From assembly GCF_024211255.1 (NCBI RefSeq), contig NZ_JAMLDY010000007.1:106507-170506 (forward strand): a stretch of DNA of 64,000 bases, in the 5' to 3' direction. Numbering within the stretch: the first letter of the stretch is position 1; each line of letters starts with the position of its first letter. The position numbers and the translations under genes are program-made. Source of the DNA: Sphingomonas liriopis. GTDB lineage: Bacteria > Pseudomonadota > Alphaproteobacteria > Sphingomonadales > Sphingomonadaceae. Positions 8,384 through 15,687 of this stretch are shown here, piece by piece. The notes beneath the pieces are model-generated. The model made no database searches. It was not told where the DNA came from and worked only from the letters and a program-made list of their open reading frames with translations.

Positions 8384-9499
8384 TTGGCCGCCCTCACGCA
8401 CGACATCCCCCGCGGGGAGGTCACGACCGCGATCCACAAGCTGATGGACAACCTCGTCAACATCAAGGACGAGACCGGCGAGTTCCTGCTCCATCTCGAG
8501 GACGGTCGGATCATCGACACCAAGGGCTGGGCCGGCTGGGAATGGACGCACGGCGTCGGCCTGTTCGGCATGTGGCGCTATTACGAGCAGACCGGCGACA
8601 TGACCGCGCTTGAGATCATCAAGCAATGGTTCGAGGATCGCTTCGCCGAAGGCACGCCGACCAAGAACATCAACACCGTCGCGCCGTTCATCACGCTCGC
8701 CTATCTCTACGAGCTGGAGGGCGACCCGCGCTACATCCCCTATCTCGACACCTGGGCGGAATGGCTGATGGCGCCCGACGGCCTGCCCAAGACCGAAGAG
8801 GGCGGCTTCCAGCACATCGTCTACAACGACGAGAACCCGGGCGAGATGTGGGACGACACGCTGATGATGAGCGTGCTGCCACTCGCCAAGATCGGCCTGC
8901 TGCTGAACCGCCCGCAATACGTGGAAGAGGCGAAGCGCCAGTTCCTCGTCCATATCAAATATCTGTTCGACAAGAAGACCGGCCTCTGGTTCCACGGCTG
9001 GGACTTCAACGGCCGGCACAATTTTGCCGAAGCGCTCTGGGCGCGCGGCAATTGCTGGGTGACGATCGCGATTCCGGAGATCATCGAGATCCTCGACCTG
9101 CCGCAGGGCGATGCGTTCCGCACCTTCCTGATCGACACGCTCGCGGCACAGGTGAAGACGCTCGCCGAAACGCAGGATGCCGAGACCGGCCTGTGGCACA
9201 CGCTGATCGTCGATCCGACGAGCTACCTCGAGGCGTCGGCGACCGCCGGCTTCGCCTATGGCATCCTGAAGGGCGTGCGAAAGGGCTATCTGCCGCGCCA
9301 TTACGAGGGCGTGGGGATCAAGGCGATCCGCGGCGTGCTCGCGAACATCGACGACGCCGGCGAGCTGAAGCAGGTCAGCTTCGGCACCGCGATGGGCGAC
9401 ACGCAGCAATTCTACAAGGACATCGCGCTGACCTCGATGCCCTATGGCCAGAGCCTCGCGATGGTCGCGCTGGGGGAATTCCTGCGCACGTATATCTGA
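8384..9499 (+). CDS. GH105 unsaturated rhamnogalacturonyl hydrolase
   Basis: 371 residues with the (alpha/alpha)6-barrel signature of the YteR/YesR family: WEWTHGVGLFGMWRYYEQTG near residue 45, NINTVAPFITLAYLYE near 90, MWDDTLMMSVLPLAKIG near 155, and GLWFHGWDF...WARGNCWVTIAIPE near 200-225. These enzymes release the unsaturated galacturonic acid left on rhamnose after rhamnogalacturonan lyase action, usually in the cytoplasm; no signal peptide is visible. TTG 8384 lies one base after the GH35 stop, with AGGAGAAG at 8372-8379 as ribosome binding site. An earlier upstream extension of the frame would overlap GH35 and is rejected. Confidence 0.92.
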   Translation: MAALTHDIPRGEVTTAIHKLMDNLVNIKDETGEFLLHLEDGRIIDTKGWAGWEWTHGVGLFGMWRYYEQTGDMTALEIIKQWFEDRFAEGTPTKNINTVAPFITLAYLYELEGDPRYIPYLDTWAEWLMAPDGLPKTEEGGFQHIVYNDENPGEMWDDTLMMSVLPLAKIGLLLNRPQYVEEAKRQFLVHIKYLFDKKTGLWFHGWDFNGRHNFAEALWARGNCWVTIAIPEIIEILDLPQGDAFRTFLIDTLAAQVKTLAETQDAETGLWHTLIVDPTSYLEASATAGFAYGILKGVRKGYLPRHYEGVGIKAIRGVLANIDDAGELKQVSFGTAMGDTQQFYKDIALTSMPYGQSLAMVALGEFLRTYI

Positions 9500-9510
9500 C
9501 GCCCTCCATC

Positions 9511-9606
9511 ACCCTCACCCTTCCCACCCGGCTGCGCCGGGCGGGCCCCTTCCCTCTCCCATCGGGAGAGGGAGAGACGCCGCAGGCGGCGATGGGTGAG
9601 GGTGAC
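9511..9606. repeat. palindromic repeat, CCCTCACCCTTCC family
   Basis: Arms CACCCTCACCCTTCCC and GATGGGTGAGGGTGAC enclose further stems (CGGCTGCGCCGGGCGGG and CCCTCTCCCATCGGGAGAGGG). Copies of the same family lie at 28612-28705 and 45863-45949. It separates the GH105 gene from the GPH transporter and may act as a terminator or transcript-stabilising structure. Confidence 0.88.
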
Positions 9607-9627
9607 GCACCAGCCGAGTAGACGCCC

Positions 9628-11172
9628 ATGGCCACCGATCCCATCGCAGCCCGACCGATCATGCCCACCGCGCCCTCACGCCCGGTGCGCTGGTACAACC
9701 TCCTCGCTTACGGCTCGAACGACGTGCTCGGCGCGGGCTCGATGGCGGTCATCTCGACCTGGATCCTCATCTTCTACACCAGCTTCTGCGGGCTTTCCGC
9801 TGCACAGGCGACGATCATCTTCGGTGTCGCACGCGTGCTCGACGCGTTCACCAGCCCGCTGATCGGCCATGTCTCCGACAATATCGGGCGCAGCTGGCTG
9901 GGGCGGAAGTTCGGGCGGCGACGGATCTTCATCTTGGCCGCGATCCCGCTGCTGCCCTCGTTCGCGATCATGTGGGTCGCGGGGCAGAGCTTCTGGTATT
10001 ATCTCGTCACCTACGTCCTGTTCGAGATGGTCTATGCGCTCGAGATCATCCCCTACGAGACGCTCGCCTCCGAAATGGCGACCGACTACAAGACCAAGGC
10101 GAAGTTCGCCGGCGCGCGCATCCTGTGCGGCCAGTGTTCGGCGATCGCCGCTGCTTTCCTGCCGGCTTGGTTGATCGCGTATCTGGGGCCCGATTCACCC
10201 GACACCTATCTGTACATGGGCGTGATCTTCTCAGGTCTGTTCATGGGCGCGGCGGGGCTGCTCTACGCGTTCAGCTGGGAACGCCAGCGCCCGCCCGAAC
10301 TCGCCGAGGCGGAGGCGCGCGACAAGCCGACATTGGGCGCGGCGTTCGCGGCGCTGTACCGCAATTTGTTCTCGACGCTGCGCATCCGCGCATTCCGGCT
10401 GCACCTCGGCATGTATCTGGGCGGCTATATCAGCCAGGACATCTACAACGCCGCCTTCACCTATTTCGTCATCTTCGCGCTCGCCGGATCGACCGCGATC
10501 GTCGGGCAGCTGGTCGGCGTCACCTATATCGTCCAGCTGGTCGCGGTGGTGCTCGCGATCAACTTCGCGCTGCGCCTGTCGCCCGCTGCCGCGTACCGGT
10601 TTGCGGCGCTGAGCTTCGGAATCGGCGTGGTGATCTTCCTCGCGATGTACGCGGCCGGATACACCGCCACCTCGGCACTGTTCTGGCTGCCGGTGGTCTT
10701 CGCCGGCCTCGGCCGCGGCGCGCTCAACTACATTCCGTGGGCGACCTACAACTACATGGCCGATGTCGACGAGATCGTCACCGGCCGGCGCCGCGAAGGC
10801 GCGTTCGCCGGGGTGATGACCTTCGTGCGCAAGATGAGCCAGGCGCTCGCGGTGATCCTCGTCGGGCAGGTGATGCAGGCCTCGGGCTTCGTCTCGAAAG
10901 CGACCACGCAGAGTCCGACCGCGATCGCGGCGATCGTCGGCGTGCTGGGGCTGGGGACGATCGCGATGCTGGTGTTCGGGGTGCTGGTATCGACCCGCTT
11001 CCGCCTGACACCGCGCACGCATGCGATCCTGCTCGACGAGATCGAACGCTTCCGTGGCGGCGAGCGGCAGCCGGCGGACGAGAGCCATGCACGGGTGGTC
11101 GAGGACCTGTCGGGCTGGTCGTACGACCGGTTGTGGGGGAACAATCCGGTGGCGGAGCCGGGGCGCCCTTGA
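9628..11172 (+). CDS. GPH-type (glycoside-pentoside-hexuronide) cation symporter
   Basis: 514 residues with about 12 predicted membrane segments. The N-terminal YGSNDVLGAGSMAVISTWILIFYT and the loop LIGHVSDNIGRSWLGRKFGRRRIFI match the GPH/MFS family (MelB-like). The central cytoplasmic loop contains KPTLGAAFAALYRNLFSTLRIRAFR. ATG 9661 is a possible alternative start 11 codons in. Being last in the rhamnogalacturonan cluster, it probably carries the unsaturated disaccharide or a monosaccharide across the inner membrane. The repeat upstream means it may be transcribed separately from GH105. Confidence 0.9.
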   Translation: MATDPIAARPIMPTAPSRPVRWYNLLAYGSNDVLGAGSMAVISTWILIFYTSFCGLSAAQATIIFGVARVLDAFTSPLIGHVSDNIGRSWLGRKFGRRRIFILAAIPLLPSFAIMWVAGQSFWYYLVTYVLFEMVYALEIIPYETLASEMATDYKTKAKFAGARILCGQCSAIAAAFLPAWLIAYLGPDSPDTYLYMGVIFSGLFMGAAGLLYAFSWERQRPPELAEAEARDKPTLGAAFAALYRNLFSTLRIRAFRLHLGMYLGGYISQDIYNAAFTYFVIFALAGSTAIVGQLVGVTYIVQLVAVVLAINFALRLSPAAAYRFAALSFGIGVVIFLAMYAAGYTATSALFWLPVVFAGLGRGALNYIPWATYNYMADVDEIVTGRRREGAFAGVMTFVRKMSQALAVILVGQVMQASGFVSKATTQSPTAIAAIVGVLGLGTIAMLVFGVLVSTRFRLTPRTHAILLDEIERFRGGERQPADESHARVVEDLSGWSYDRLWGNNPVAEPGRP

Positions 11173-11175
11173 TGT

Positions 11176-11277
11176 CGTCATCCCGGCGAAAGCCGGGACC
11201 CATGGACCCGCACCCTCACGTTGGCGCGCACCATCAGCCGATCGCTTCCATGGGTCCCGGCTTTCGCCGGGATGACG
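11176..11277. repeat. palindromic repeat, CGTCATCCCGGCGAAAGCCGG family
   Basis: Long inverted arms: CGTCATCCCGGCGAAAGCCG (from 11176) and CGGCTTTCGCCGGGATGACG (ending 11277), each continuing to ...GGGACCCATGG / CCATGGGTCCC. It lies between the 3' end of the GPH gene and the 3' end of ssrA, so it is in a convergent position and could serve both as a terminator. Confidence 0.92.
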
Positions 11278-11304
11278 GATGGGACGGACCGCGATGATGA
11301 TGTC

Positions 11305-11673
11305 AGGTGGGGAGCTTCTGTTGCCCGGTGCTCCCCGTACCGCTGGAATCCCTTCTGTTGCCCGGTGGGTCCAACCGCGTAATCTTGGAATAACTTCAGG
11401 CCGTGAGGCCCTCAGTTACGCCGCAATCGCGAGTGCTTCGTTATCGTTGGCACTTGTGTAATGGGCCGTTGCGGTGGTCCCATTCCGAGCGAAAGACAGC
11501 GCTTTTCAACACACGTCGATCCTAGTTCGGCCCCGTCAGCTGAGCCGCTTGGCCGGCACGCTTCACGCGTGCTGGCCAAGCGGCGCAGATGGTGGAGCCG
11601 CCGGGTACTGCCCCCGGGTCCGCTGCGTCTATGCGACGCCACCGTTTATCGCCATAGCCGGCTGGAAGCCGGC
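11305..11673 (-). ncRNA. ssrA: tmRNA, circularly permuted two-piece (alphaproteobacterial) form
   Basis: On the minus strand the acceptor piece comes first. Its 3' end reads CGGCTCC-ACCA with CCA at 11592-11590, preceded by a T-arm-like GGACCCGGGGGCAGTACCC. An intervening hairpin follows (CGCTTGGCC...GGCCAAGCG). The coding piece then begins GGGGCCG at 11534, which pairs with CGGCTCC as a 7-bp acceptor stem including one G-U. The tag frame runs 11451-11416 and encodes ANDNEALAIAA followed by TAA. tmRNA with SmpB rescues stalled ribosomes and tags nascent proteins for proteolysis; permutation is normal in this class. The exact 5' and 3' ends and processing sites are estimates. Confidence 0.96.
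11309..11367 (-). repeat. 16-bp direct repeat forming two tandem hairpin loops at the 3' end of ssrA
   Basis: CTTCTGTTGCCCGGTG (plus-strand reading) occurs at 11315-11330 and again at 11352-11367. Each copy is the loop of a small stem; the distal one is GGGGAGC (11309-11315) with GCTCCCC (11330-11336). One copy may be the last tmRNA pseudoknot and the other a terminator-like duplicate. Confidence 0.7.
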
Positions 11674-11679
11674 ACGACC

Positions 11680-11708
11680 CATATAGGCGCTGGCACAAGT
11701 CTCTGCAA
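11680..11708 (-). promoter_or_regulatory. ssrA promoter (-35 TTGCAG, 17-bp spacer, -10 TATATG)
   Basis: On the minus strand TTGCAG (11708-11703) and TATATG (11685-11680) are 17 bp apart, close to the sigma-70 consensus. Transcription would start near 11673, just before a GCCGGC hairpin that opens the acceptor piece. Confidence 0.7.
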
Positions 11709-11731
11709 TCCACGCCTTTCGCTCGCCACAA

Positions 11732-11743
11732 TATGGCGCCATA
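11732..11743. promoter_or_regulatory. perfect 12-bp palindrome TATGGCGCCATA upstream of the Rrf2 gene
   Basis: Centred 17 bp before the ATG at 11755 and 24 bp upstream of the ssrA -35. A perfect dyad next to a regulator gene is a reasonable autoregulatory operator candidate. No other copy was noticed. Confidence 0.45.
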
Positions 11744-11754
11744 GGCGGGCCATC

Positions 11755-12186
11755 ATGTTGACCCAGCGTTCCCGTTACGCGCTGCGCGCGATGCTGTTCC
11801 TTGCCCAGGCACCCGCAGCCAGCCCGCCGATCCCGATGGGCCGCATCGCGACCGCGGCCAACGTGCCGCGCAAGTTCCTCGAGCTGATCCTCGCCGACCT
11901 GCGCGATGCCGGACTGCTGCGCAGCACGCGCGGCAAGATGGGCGGCTACGTCCTCTCGCGGCCCGCGCACCTGATGTCGCTGGGCGAGATCATCCGCATT
12001 ATCGAGGGGCCGCTGGCGCTCGTGCCCTGCGTCAGCCGCACCGCCTACCGCCCGTGCACCGACTGCCAGAGCGAGGCGGATTGCGCGATCCGCCACGCGA
12101 TGATGCGCGTCCGCGACGAGACCGCGCGCATCCTCGACGGCACCAGCCTGGCGGATGCCACCGCGGAGCATCTGGTCGCGGCCTGA
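11755..12186 (+). CDS. Rrf2 family transcriptional regulator
   Basis: 143 residues. The N-terminus LTQRSRYALRAMLFLAQ and the winged helix (MGRIATAANVPRKFLELILADLRDAGLLRSTRGKMGGYVLSR) are typical Rrf2. Four cysteines sit in the sensor region (CVSRTAYRPCTDCQSEADC, about residues 90-108), a spacing compatible with an Fe-S cluster as in IscR/NsrR-like members, so redox or NO sensing is possible but unproved. I placed the start at ATG 11755. The frame extends upstream to 11461, but that part lies over the ssrA gene on the other strand and is rejected. No isc/suf genes are adjacent. Confidence 0.9.
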   Translation: MLTQRSRYALRAMLFLAQAPAASPPIPMGRIATAANVPRKFLELILADLRDAGLLRSTRGKMGGYVLSRPAHLMSLGEIIRIIEGPLALVPCVSRTAYRPCTDCQSEADCAIRHAMMRVRDETARILDGTSLADATAEHLVAA

Positions 12187-12231
12187 CACGCGCCAAGTCC
12201 TCCCCCGCGCAAGCGAGGGAGGCGTTTTGCC

Positions 12232-12675
12232 TCAAATCCGCGGCCGCGCCTTCAGCTCGTCGCGGATTTCGCGGAGCAGCGTGACGTCGGCGGGCTCGAC
12301 CGGCGCCGCGGCGACCGGCGCTTCGGCCTTCGGCATCAGCCGGTTCACCGCGCGCACGATCAGGAAGATGATGAAGGCGACGATGATGAAATTCGCTGCC
12401 TGCGTGATGAATTCGCCATAGCCGAGCAGCGGCACGCCCGCCTTCTTGAGCGCGGCATAATCGGTCACCGACCCCGCATAGTTCGCCGGTACCGGCCCCA
12501 TGCGCAGGAAATAGCCCGAGAAATCGAGCCCGCCGAACAGCTTGCCGATCACCGGCATGATGACGTCCTCGGTCAGCGAGGTGACGATCTTGCCGAACGC
12601 CGCGCCGATGATGACCGCGACCGCGAGGTCCAGCACGTTGCCGCGCGCGATGAATGTCTTGAATTCGTTGAACAT
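12232..12675 (-). CDS. mscL: large-conductance mechanosensitive channel
   Basis: 147 residues, normal MscL length. It has the N-terminal amphipathic helix FNEFKTFIARGNVLDLAVAVIIGAAFGKIVTSLTEDVIMP (S1 helix and first membrane segment), a periplasmic loop, the second membrane segment FIIVAFIIFLIVRAVNRL and the C-terminal helix LLREIRDELKAR. It forms a pentameric pore that opens under hypo-osmotic shock. It is a single gene on the minus strand, convergent with the Rrf2 gene and divergent from lemA. AGGGAAGGG lies just upstream of the ATG. Confidence 0.97.
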   Translation of the reverse strand: MFNEFKTFIARGNVLDLAVAVIIGAAFGKIVTSLTEDVIMPVIGKLFGGLDFSGYFLRMGPVPANYAGSVTDYAALKKAGVPLLGYGEFITQAANFIIVAFIIFLIVRAVNRLMPKAEAPVAAAPVEPADVTLLREIRDELKARPRI

Positions 12676-12748
12676 GGCCGCCCTTCCCTCGTTACCCGTT
12701 CGGTGATGCGAGACTAGGCGGCGATTCCCCCTTCGCCAAGCCCATTCA

Positions 12749-12770
12749 CTGTCCTATATGGATAGGACAG
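12749..12770. promoter_or_regulatory. inverted repeat CTGTCCTAT-ATGG-ATAGGACAG before lemA
   Basis: Perfect 9-bp arms separated by 4 bp, in the mscL-lemA divergent gap, about 20 bp before the lemA ATG at 12790. Possible operator for the lemA-TPM operon; it could also form a hairpin in the 5' leader. Confidence 0.45.
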
Positions 12771-12789
12771 ATCGTTCAGGAGACTGTCC

Positions 12790-13389
12790 ATGTCGTCGCT
12801 TCGTCCCGTTGCCGCTTTCGCCCTCGCCGCCACCATGTCGGTGTCGCTGGCCGGCTGCGGCATCAATTCCGTGCCGACGGCCGAAGAGAACGCCAAGGCG
12901 CGTTGGGCCGACGTCCAGAACCAGTATCAGCGGCGCGCGGATTTGATCCCCAACCTTGTTTCGACGGTGAAGGCCGCGGGCGCACAGGAGAAGGACATCC
13001 TGGTGCAGGTGACGCAGGCGCGCGCCGGGGCCAATCAGGTGAAGCTGAGCGGCGACCAGCTGACCGATCCTGCCAAGATGCAGGCGTTCGAGCGCGCGCA
13101 GGGCGCGGTCACGCTGTCGCTGCAGCGGCTGCAGGAGGCGTATCCCGAGCTGAAGAGCCAGGGCAATTACACCACGCTGATGAGCCAGCTGGAGGGCACC
13201 GAGAACCGCATCACGATCGCGCGCACCGACTACAACACTGCGGTGCAGGCGTATAACACGCGCATCCGCACCTTCCCCGACGCGGTCGGCGCGCGGATCT
13301 TCTACGGTGCCAAGCCGCTGACGCCGTTCGCGGCGACGACGCCGGGGGCGGAAGCGGCGCCGACCGTCAACTTCGGGAATGCGAGCTGA
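12790..13389 (+). CDS. LemA family lipoprotein
   Basis: 199 residues. A lipoprotein signal ends in SLAGC, so Cys is lipidated at about residue 22. The LemA core is visible: WADVQNQYQRRADLIPNLVSTVKAAGAQEKDIL (about 37-70), then long helices and YNTAVQAYNTRIRTFPDAVGA, the conserved C-terminal motif. It belongs to an envelope protein family of unclear biochemical role, commonly followed by TPM-domain genes exactly as here (5-bp gap to the next ORF). Start ATG with AGGAG at 12778-12782. Confidence 0.95.
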   Translation: MSSLRPVAAFALAATMSVSLAGCGINSVPTAEENAKARWADVQNQYQRRADLIPNLVSTVKAAGAQEKDILVQVTQARAGANQVKLSGDQLTDPAKMQAFERAQGAVTLSLQRLQEAYPELKSQGNYTTLMSQLEGTENRITIARTDYNTAVQAYNTRIRTFPDAVGARIFYGAKPLTPFAATTPGAEAAPTVNFGNAS

Positions 13390-13394
13390 CGGCG

Positions 13395-14294
13395 ATGCGC
13401 CTCGCCGCACGGGCGCTCGCCGGCTGGCGGGCGGCGCTGTTGATGCTGCTGGCGGGGCTGATCGCCTCGCCCGCCGCCGCGCAGACGTTTCCCAAGTTCA
13501 CCGGGCTGGTGGTCGACGCCGCCAACGTCCTGCCGCCGGAAACCGAGGCGGTGCTGACCGCCAAGCTGGAGGCGTTGCAGAAGGACACCAAGCGGCAGCT
13601 GGTCGTCGCGACGATCCCCGACCTGCAGGGCTATCCGCTGGAGGAATACGGCTACAAGCTCGGCCGCGCCTGGGGCGTGGGCATGAAGGACGTCAACAAC
13701 GGCGCGATCCTGTTCCTCGCCCCCAACGAACCCGCGGGCCGGCGCGGCGCGCGGATCGAGGTGGGCCGCGGGCTTGAGCCGATCCTGACCGATGCGCTGT
13801 CGAGCGTCATCATCAACCAGGACATGATCCCGCGGCTGAAGGCCGGCGACATACCGGGTGCGATGTCCGCAGGGGTCGACGCGATCGGGCAGCAATTCCG
13901 TGCCGCCCCCGAAGAGGCGCAGGCGCGGCTCGACGCGGCGACCAGGCAGTTCGACCAGACGCATCGGCGCTCGTCCGCGCGCAGCGGCGGCGGCGTGCCG
14001 TTCGGGCTGATCGTCTGGGCGATCATCCTGCTGTTCGTGCTGGTCCCGCTGCTCCGCGGTCGCAAGCGCGCCGGGCCGTGGGGCCGGCGCTATCGCAGCG
14101 ACGATGGCGGCAGCGCGCTGCCGATCGTATTGTGGAGCATCGCCAACGAGATCGGCCGATCGTCGGGTGGCGGTGGTGGCTGGGGCGGCGGTGGTGGTTC
14201 CGGCGGCGGTAGCGACGGCAGCTGGGGTGGCGGCGGCTTCACCGGCGGCGGTGGCGGCGATTTCGGAGGCGGTGGCGCCTCGGGGAGCTGGTGA
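13395..14294 (+). CDS. TPM domain protein (YgcG-type), secreted and membrane-anchored
   Basis: 299 residues: signal peptide ending SPAAAQ at about 30, then a TPM domain at about 35-175 (GLVVDAANVLPPETEAVLTAKLEALQKDTKRQLVVATIPDLQG...YGYKLGRAWGVG), one membrane segment (FGLIVWAIILLFVLVPLLRG, about 204-223), and a very glycine-rich tail. Such proteins travel with LemA; some TPM domains have been linked to phosphatase activity or protein quality control, but the role here is unknown. The Gly-rich C-terminus ends GASGSW and would lie in the cytoplasm if the TPM domain is periplasmic. Confidence 0.92.
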   Translation: MRLAARALAGWRAALLMLLAGLIASPAAAQTFPKFTGLVVDAANVLPPETEAVLTAKLEALQKDTKRQLVVATIPDLQGYPLEEYGYKLGRAWGVGMKDVNNGAILFLAPNEPAGRRGARIEVGRGLEPILTDALSSVIINQDMIPRLKAGDIPGAMSAGVDAIGQQFRAAPEEAQARLDAATRQFDQTHRRSSARSGGGVPFGLIVWAIILLFVLVPLLRGRKRAGPWGRRYRSDDGGSALPIVLWSIANEIGRSSGGGGGWGGGGGSGGGSDGSWGGGGFTGGGGGDFGGGGASGSW

Positions 14295-14295
14295 C

Positions 14296-14967
14296 ATGCG
14301 GCTGACCGACACCGATCGCGCCAGCGTCGCTGCCGCGGTGGCCGAAGCGGAGCGCCATACCGCTGGCGAGATCGTCACGATCGTCGCGCGGCGATCTGAC
14401 AAGTATCACGACGTCGCGTTGCATTGGGCGGTGCTGGCGATGCTGCTGGTGCTGGCGCTGCTCGCGCTGTGGCCCGATGCGGCGGTGCGGCTGCACGGGC
14501 TGGTCGCCGATCCGTGGGAAGGCGCGCCGGCGCCGGGCGGGCTGTTCACCGTCGCGCTGGTGCTGCTCGCCGCGACCTTCCTGATCGTGCGCGTCGGGCT
14601 GGCGTACATGCCGCTGCGGCTGGCGCTGACGCCGGGCACGACCGCGGCGCGGCGGGTGCATGCACAGGCGCTGGCGCTGTTCCGTGCCAGTGCGGAGGCG
14701 CGGACGCGCGATGCGACGGGCGTGCTGCTCTATCTGTCGCTCGACGAGCATCGCGCCGAGATCATCGCCGACCGCGCGATCCATACGCGCGTCGCGCCCG
14801 AGGTCTGGGGCGCGGCGATGGCGGCGTTGATCGCCGCGACGCGCGACGGCCGTCCCGGCGACGGCATGGCGGAGGCGGTGCGCCAGATCGGCGGCGTCCT
14901 CGCCGAGCATTTTCCGCCGCGGGCCGACGATACCAACGAACTGCCGGATCGATTGATCGAACTATGA
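14296..14967 (+). CDS. second TPM domain membrane protein
   Basis: 223 residues. It starts one base after the previous stop (ATG 14296). The N-terminal segment RASVAAAVAEAERHTAGEIVTIVARRSDKYHDVA is followed by two membrane helices (about 46-64 and 82-103). The C-terminal half (VHAQALALFRASAEARTRDATGVLLYLSLDEHRAEIIADRAIH) matches the shorter TPM-type proteins found third in lemA operons. Topology and partner domains suggest it acts with LemA and the YgcG-like protein in the inner membrane. Function unknown. Confidence 0.88.
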   Translation: MRLTDTDRASVAAAVAEAERHTAGEIVTIVARRSDKYHDVALHWAVLAMLLVLALLALWPDAAVRLHGLVADPWEGAPAPGGLFTVALVLLAATFLIVRVGLAYMPLRLALTPGTTAARRVHAQALALFRASAEARTRDATGVLLYLSLDEHRAEIIADRAIHTRVAPEVWGAAMAALIAATRDGRPGDGMAEAVRQIGGVLAEHFPPRADDTNELPDRLIEL

Positions 14968-15491
14968 CCACCGAGACCGTGTGGGAGGGCAGATACCTCT
15001 CCGTCCGCAAGGCGGGCACCTGGGAATATGCCGAGCGCTCGGGCGACATCACCGCGGCGGTGATCGTCGCGATCGATGGCGAGGGCCAGTTGCTGCTGGT
15101 CGAGCAATATCGCGTGCCGCTGGGCCGCGCCTGTCTGGAGCTGCCCGCGGGGCTGGTCGGCGACGACAGCGCGGGCGAGAGCGTCGCCGAGGCGGCGCGG
15201 CGCGAGCTGGAGGAGGAGACCGGCTATCACGCCGCGACGGTCGAGGAACGCGGCGAGTTCTTCTCGTCGCCGGGGATGACGTCGGAGCGGTTCACGCTGG
15301 TCGTCGCCACCGGGCTGACACGGACGGGTGATGGCGGTGGCGATGCGCAGGAGAATATCACCGTGCATCGCGTGCCAGTGGACGCGGTGGAGGGCTTCGT
15401 CGCGGCCAAGCGCCGGGCGGGGGTGGCGATCGATGCCAAGATGCTGTTGGTGCTGGGGGGCGGGTTGCTGGCCGAGGTGGCGGGGCGGTAG
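14964..15491 (+). CDS. NUDIX hydrolase, ADP-ribose pyrophosphatase type
   Basis: 175 residues with a complete Nudix box, G-x5-E-x7-REUxEExGU, at about residues 65-88 (GDDSAGESVAEAARRELEEETGY). The LLVEQYRVPLGRACLELPAGLV segment before it is typical of the ADP-sugar pyrophosphatase subgroup, whose members hydrolyse ADP-ribose to AMP and ribose 5-phosphate. ATG 14964 overlaps the previous stop by 4 nt (ATGA), so it is translationally coupled to the lemA-TPM operon. Substrate assignment is from family resemblance. Confidence 0.92.
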   Translation: MTTETVWEGRYLSVRKAGTWEYAERSGDITAAVIVAIDGEGQLLLVEQYRVPLGRACLELPAGLVGDDSAGESVAEAARRELEEETGYHAATVEERGEFFSSPGMTSERFTLVVATGLTRTGDGGGDAQENITVHRVPVDAVEGFVAAKRRAGVAIDAKMLLVLGGGLLAEVAGR

Positions 15492-15492
15492 C

Positions 15493-15520
15493 CCTCGTGG
15501 CTACTGAGGGTGCCACGAGG
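15493..15520 (+). terminator. stem-loop after the nudix gene
   Basis: CCTCGTGGC (15493-15501) pairs perfectly with GCCACGAGG (15512-15520), a 9-bp GC-rich stem with a 10-nt loop starting 1 bp after the stop codon. No T-run follows, so it is only a candidate terminator. Confidence 0.5.
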
Positions 15521-15534
15521 TCACCGTCACCCCG

Positions 15535-15632
15535 GACTCGTTCCGGGGTCCACCGGGCCGCGAGCGCAAGACTGGAGACTCTAGCCGTGCGCCTCGCCGC
15601 AGGGTGGACCCCGGAACAAGTCCGGGGTGACG
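15535..15632. repeat. REP-like palindrome, CACCCCGGAC family
   Basis: Arms CGTCACCCCGGACTCGTTCC (15535) and GGAACAAGTCCGGGGTGACG (ending 15632), with a 55-60 bp spacer. It lies between convergent genes. Confidence 0.92.
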
Positions 15633-15687
15633 TAGGAGATTTGGCGGGGTTCAGCCCAACCAGATACGGGGTGGTCGCCCGCGCCCC

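Noticed and set aside
11412..11642. Minus-strand ORF of 76 codons
   Set aside because: It covers the tmRNA coding piece; part of its frame is the tag sequence. The RNA structure explains the stretch better.
11461..11754. N-terminal extension of the Rrf2 gene
   Set aside because: It overlies the ssrA gene and its promoter; the Rrf2 domain starts exactly at ATG 11755.
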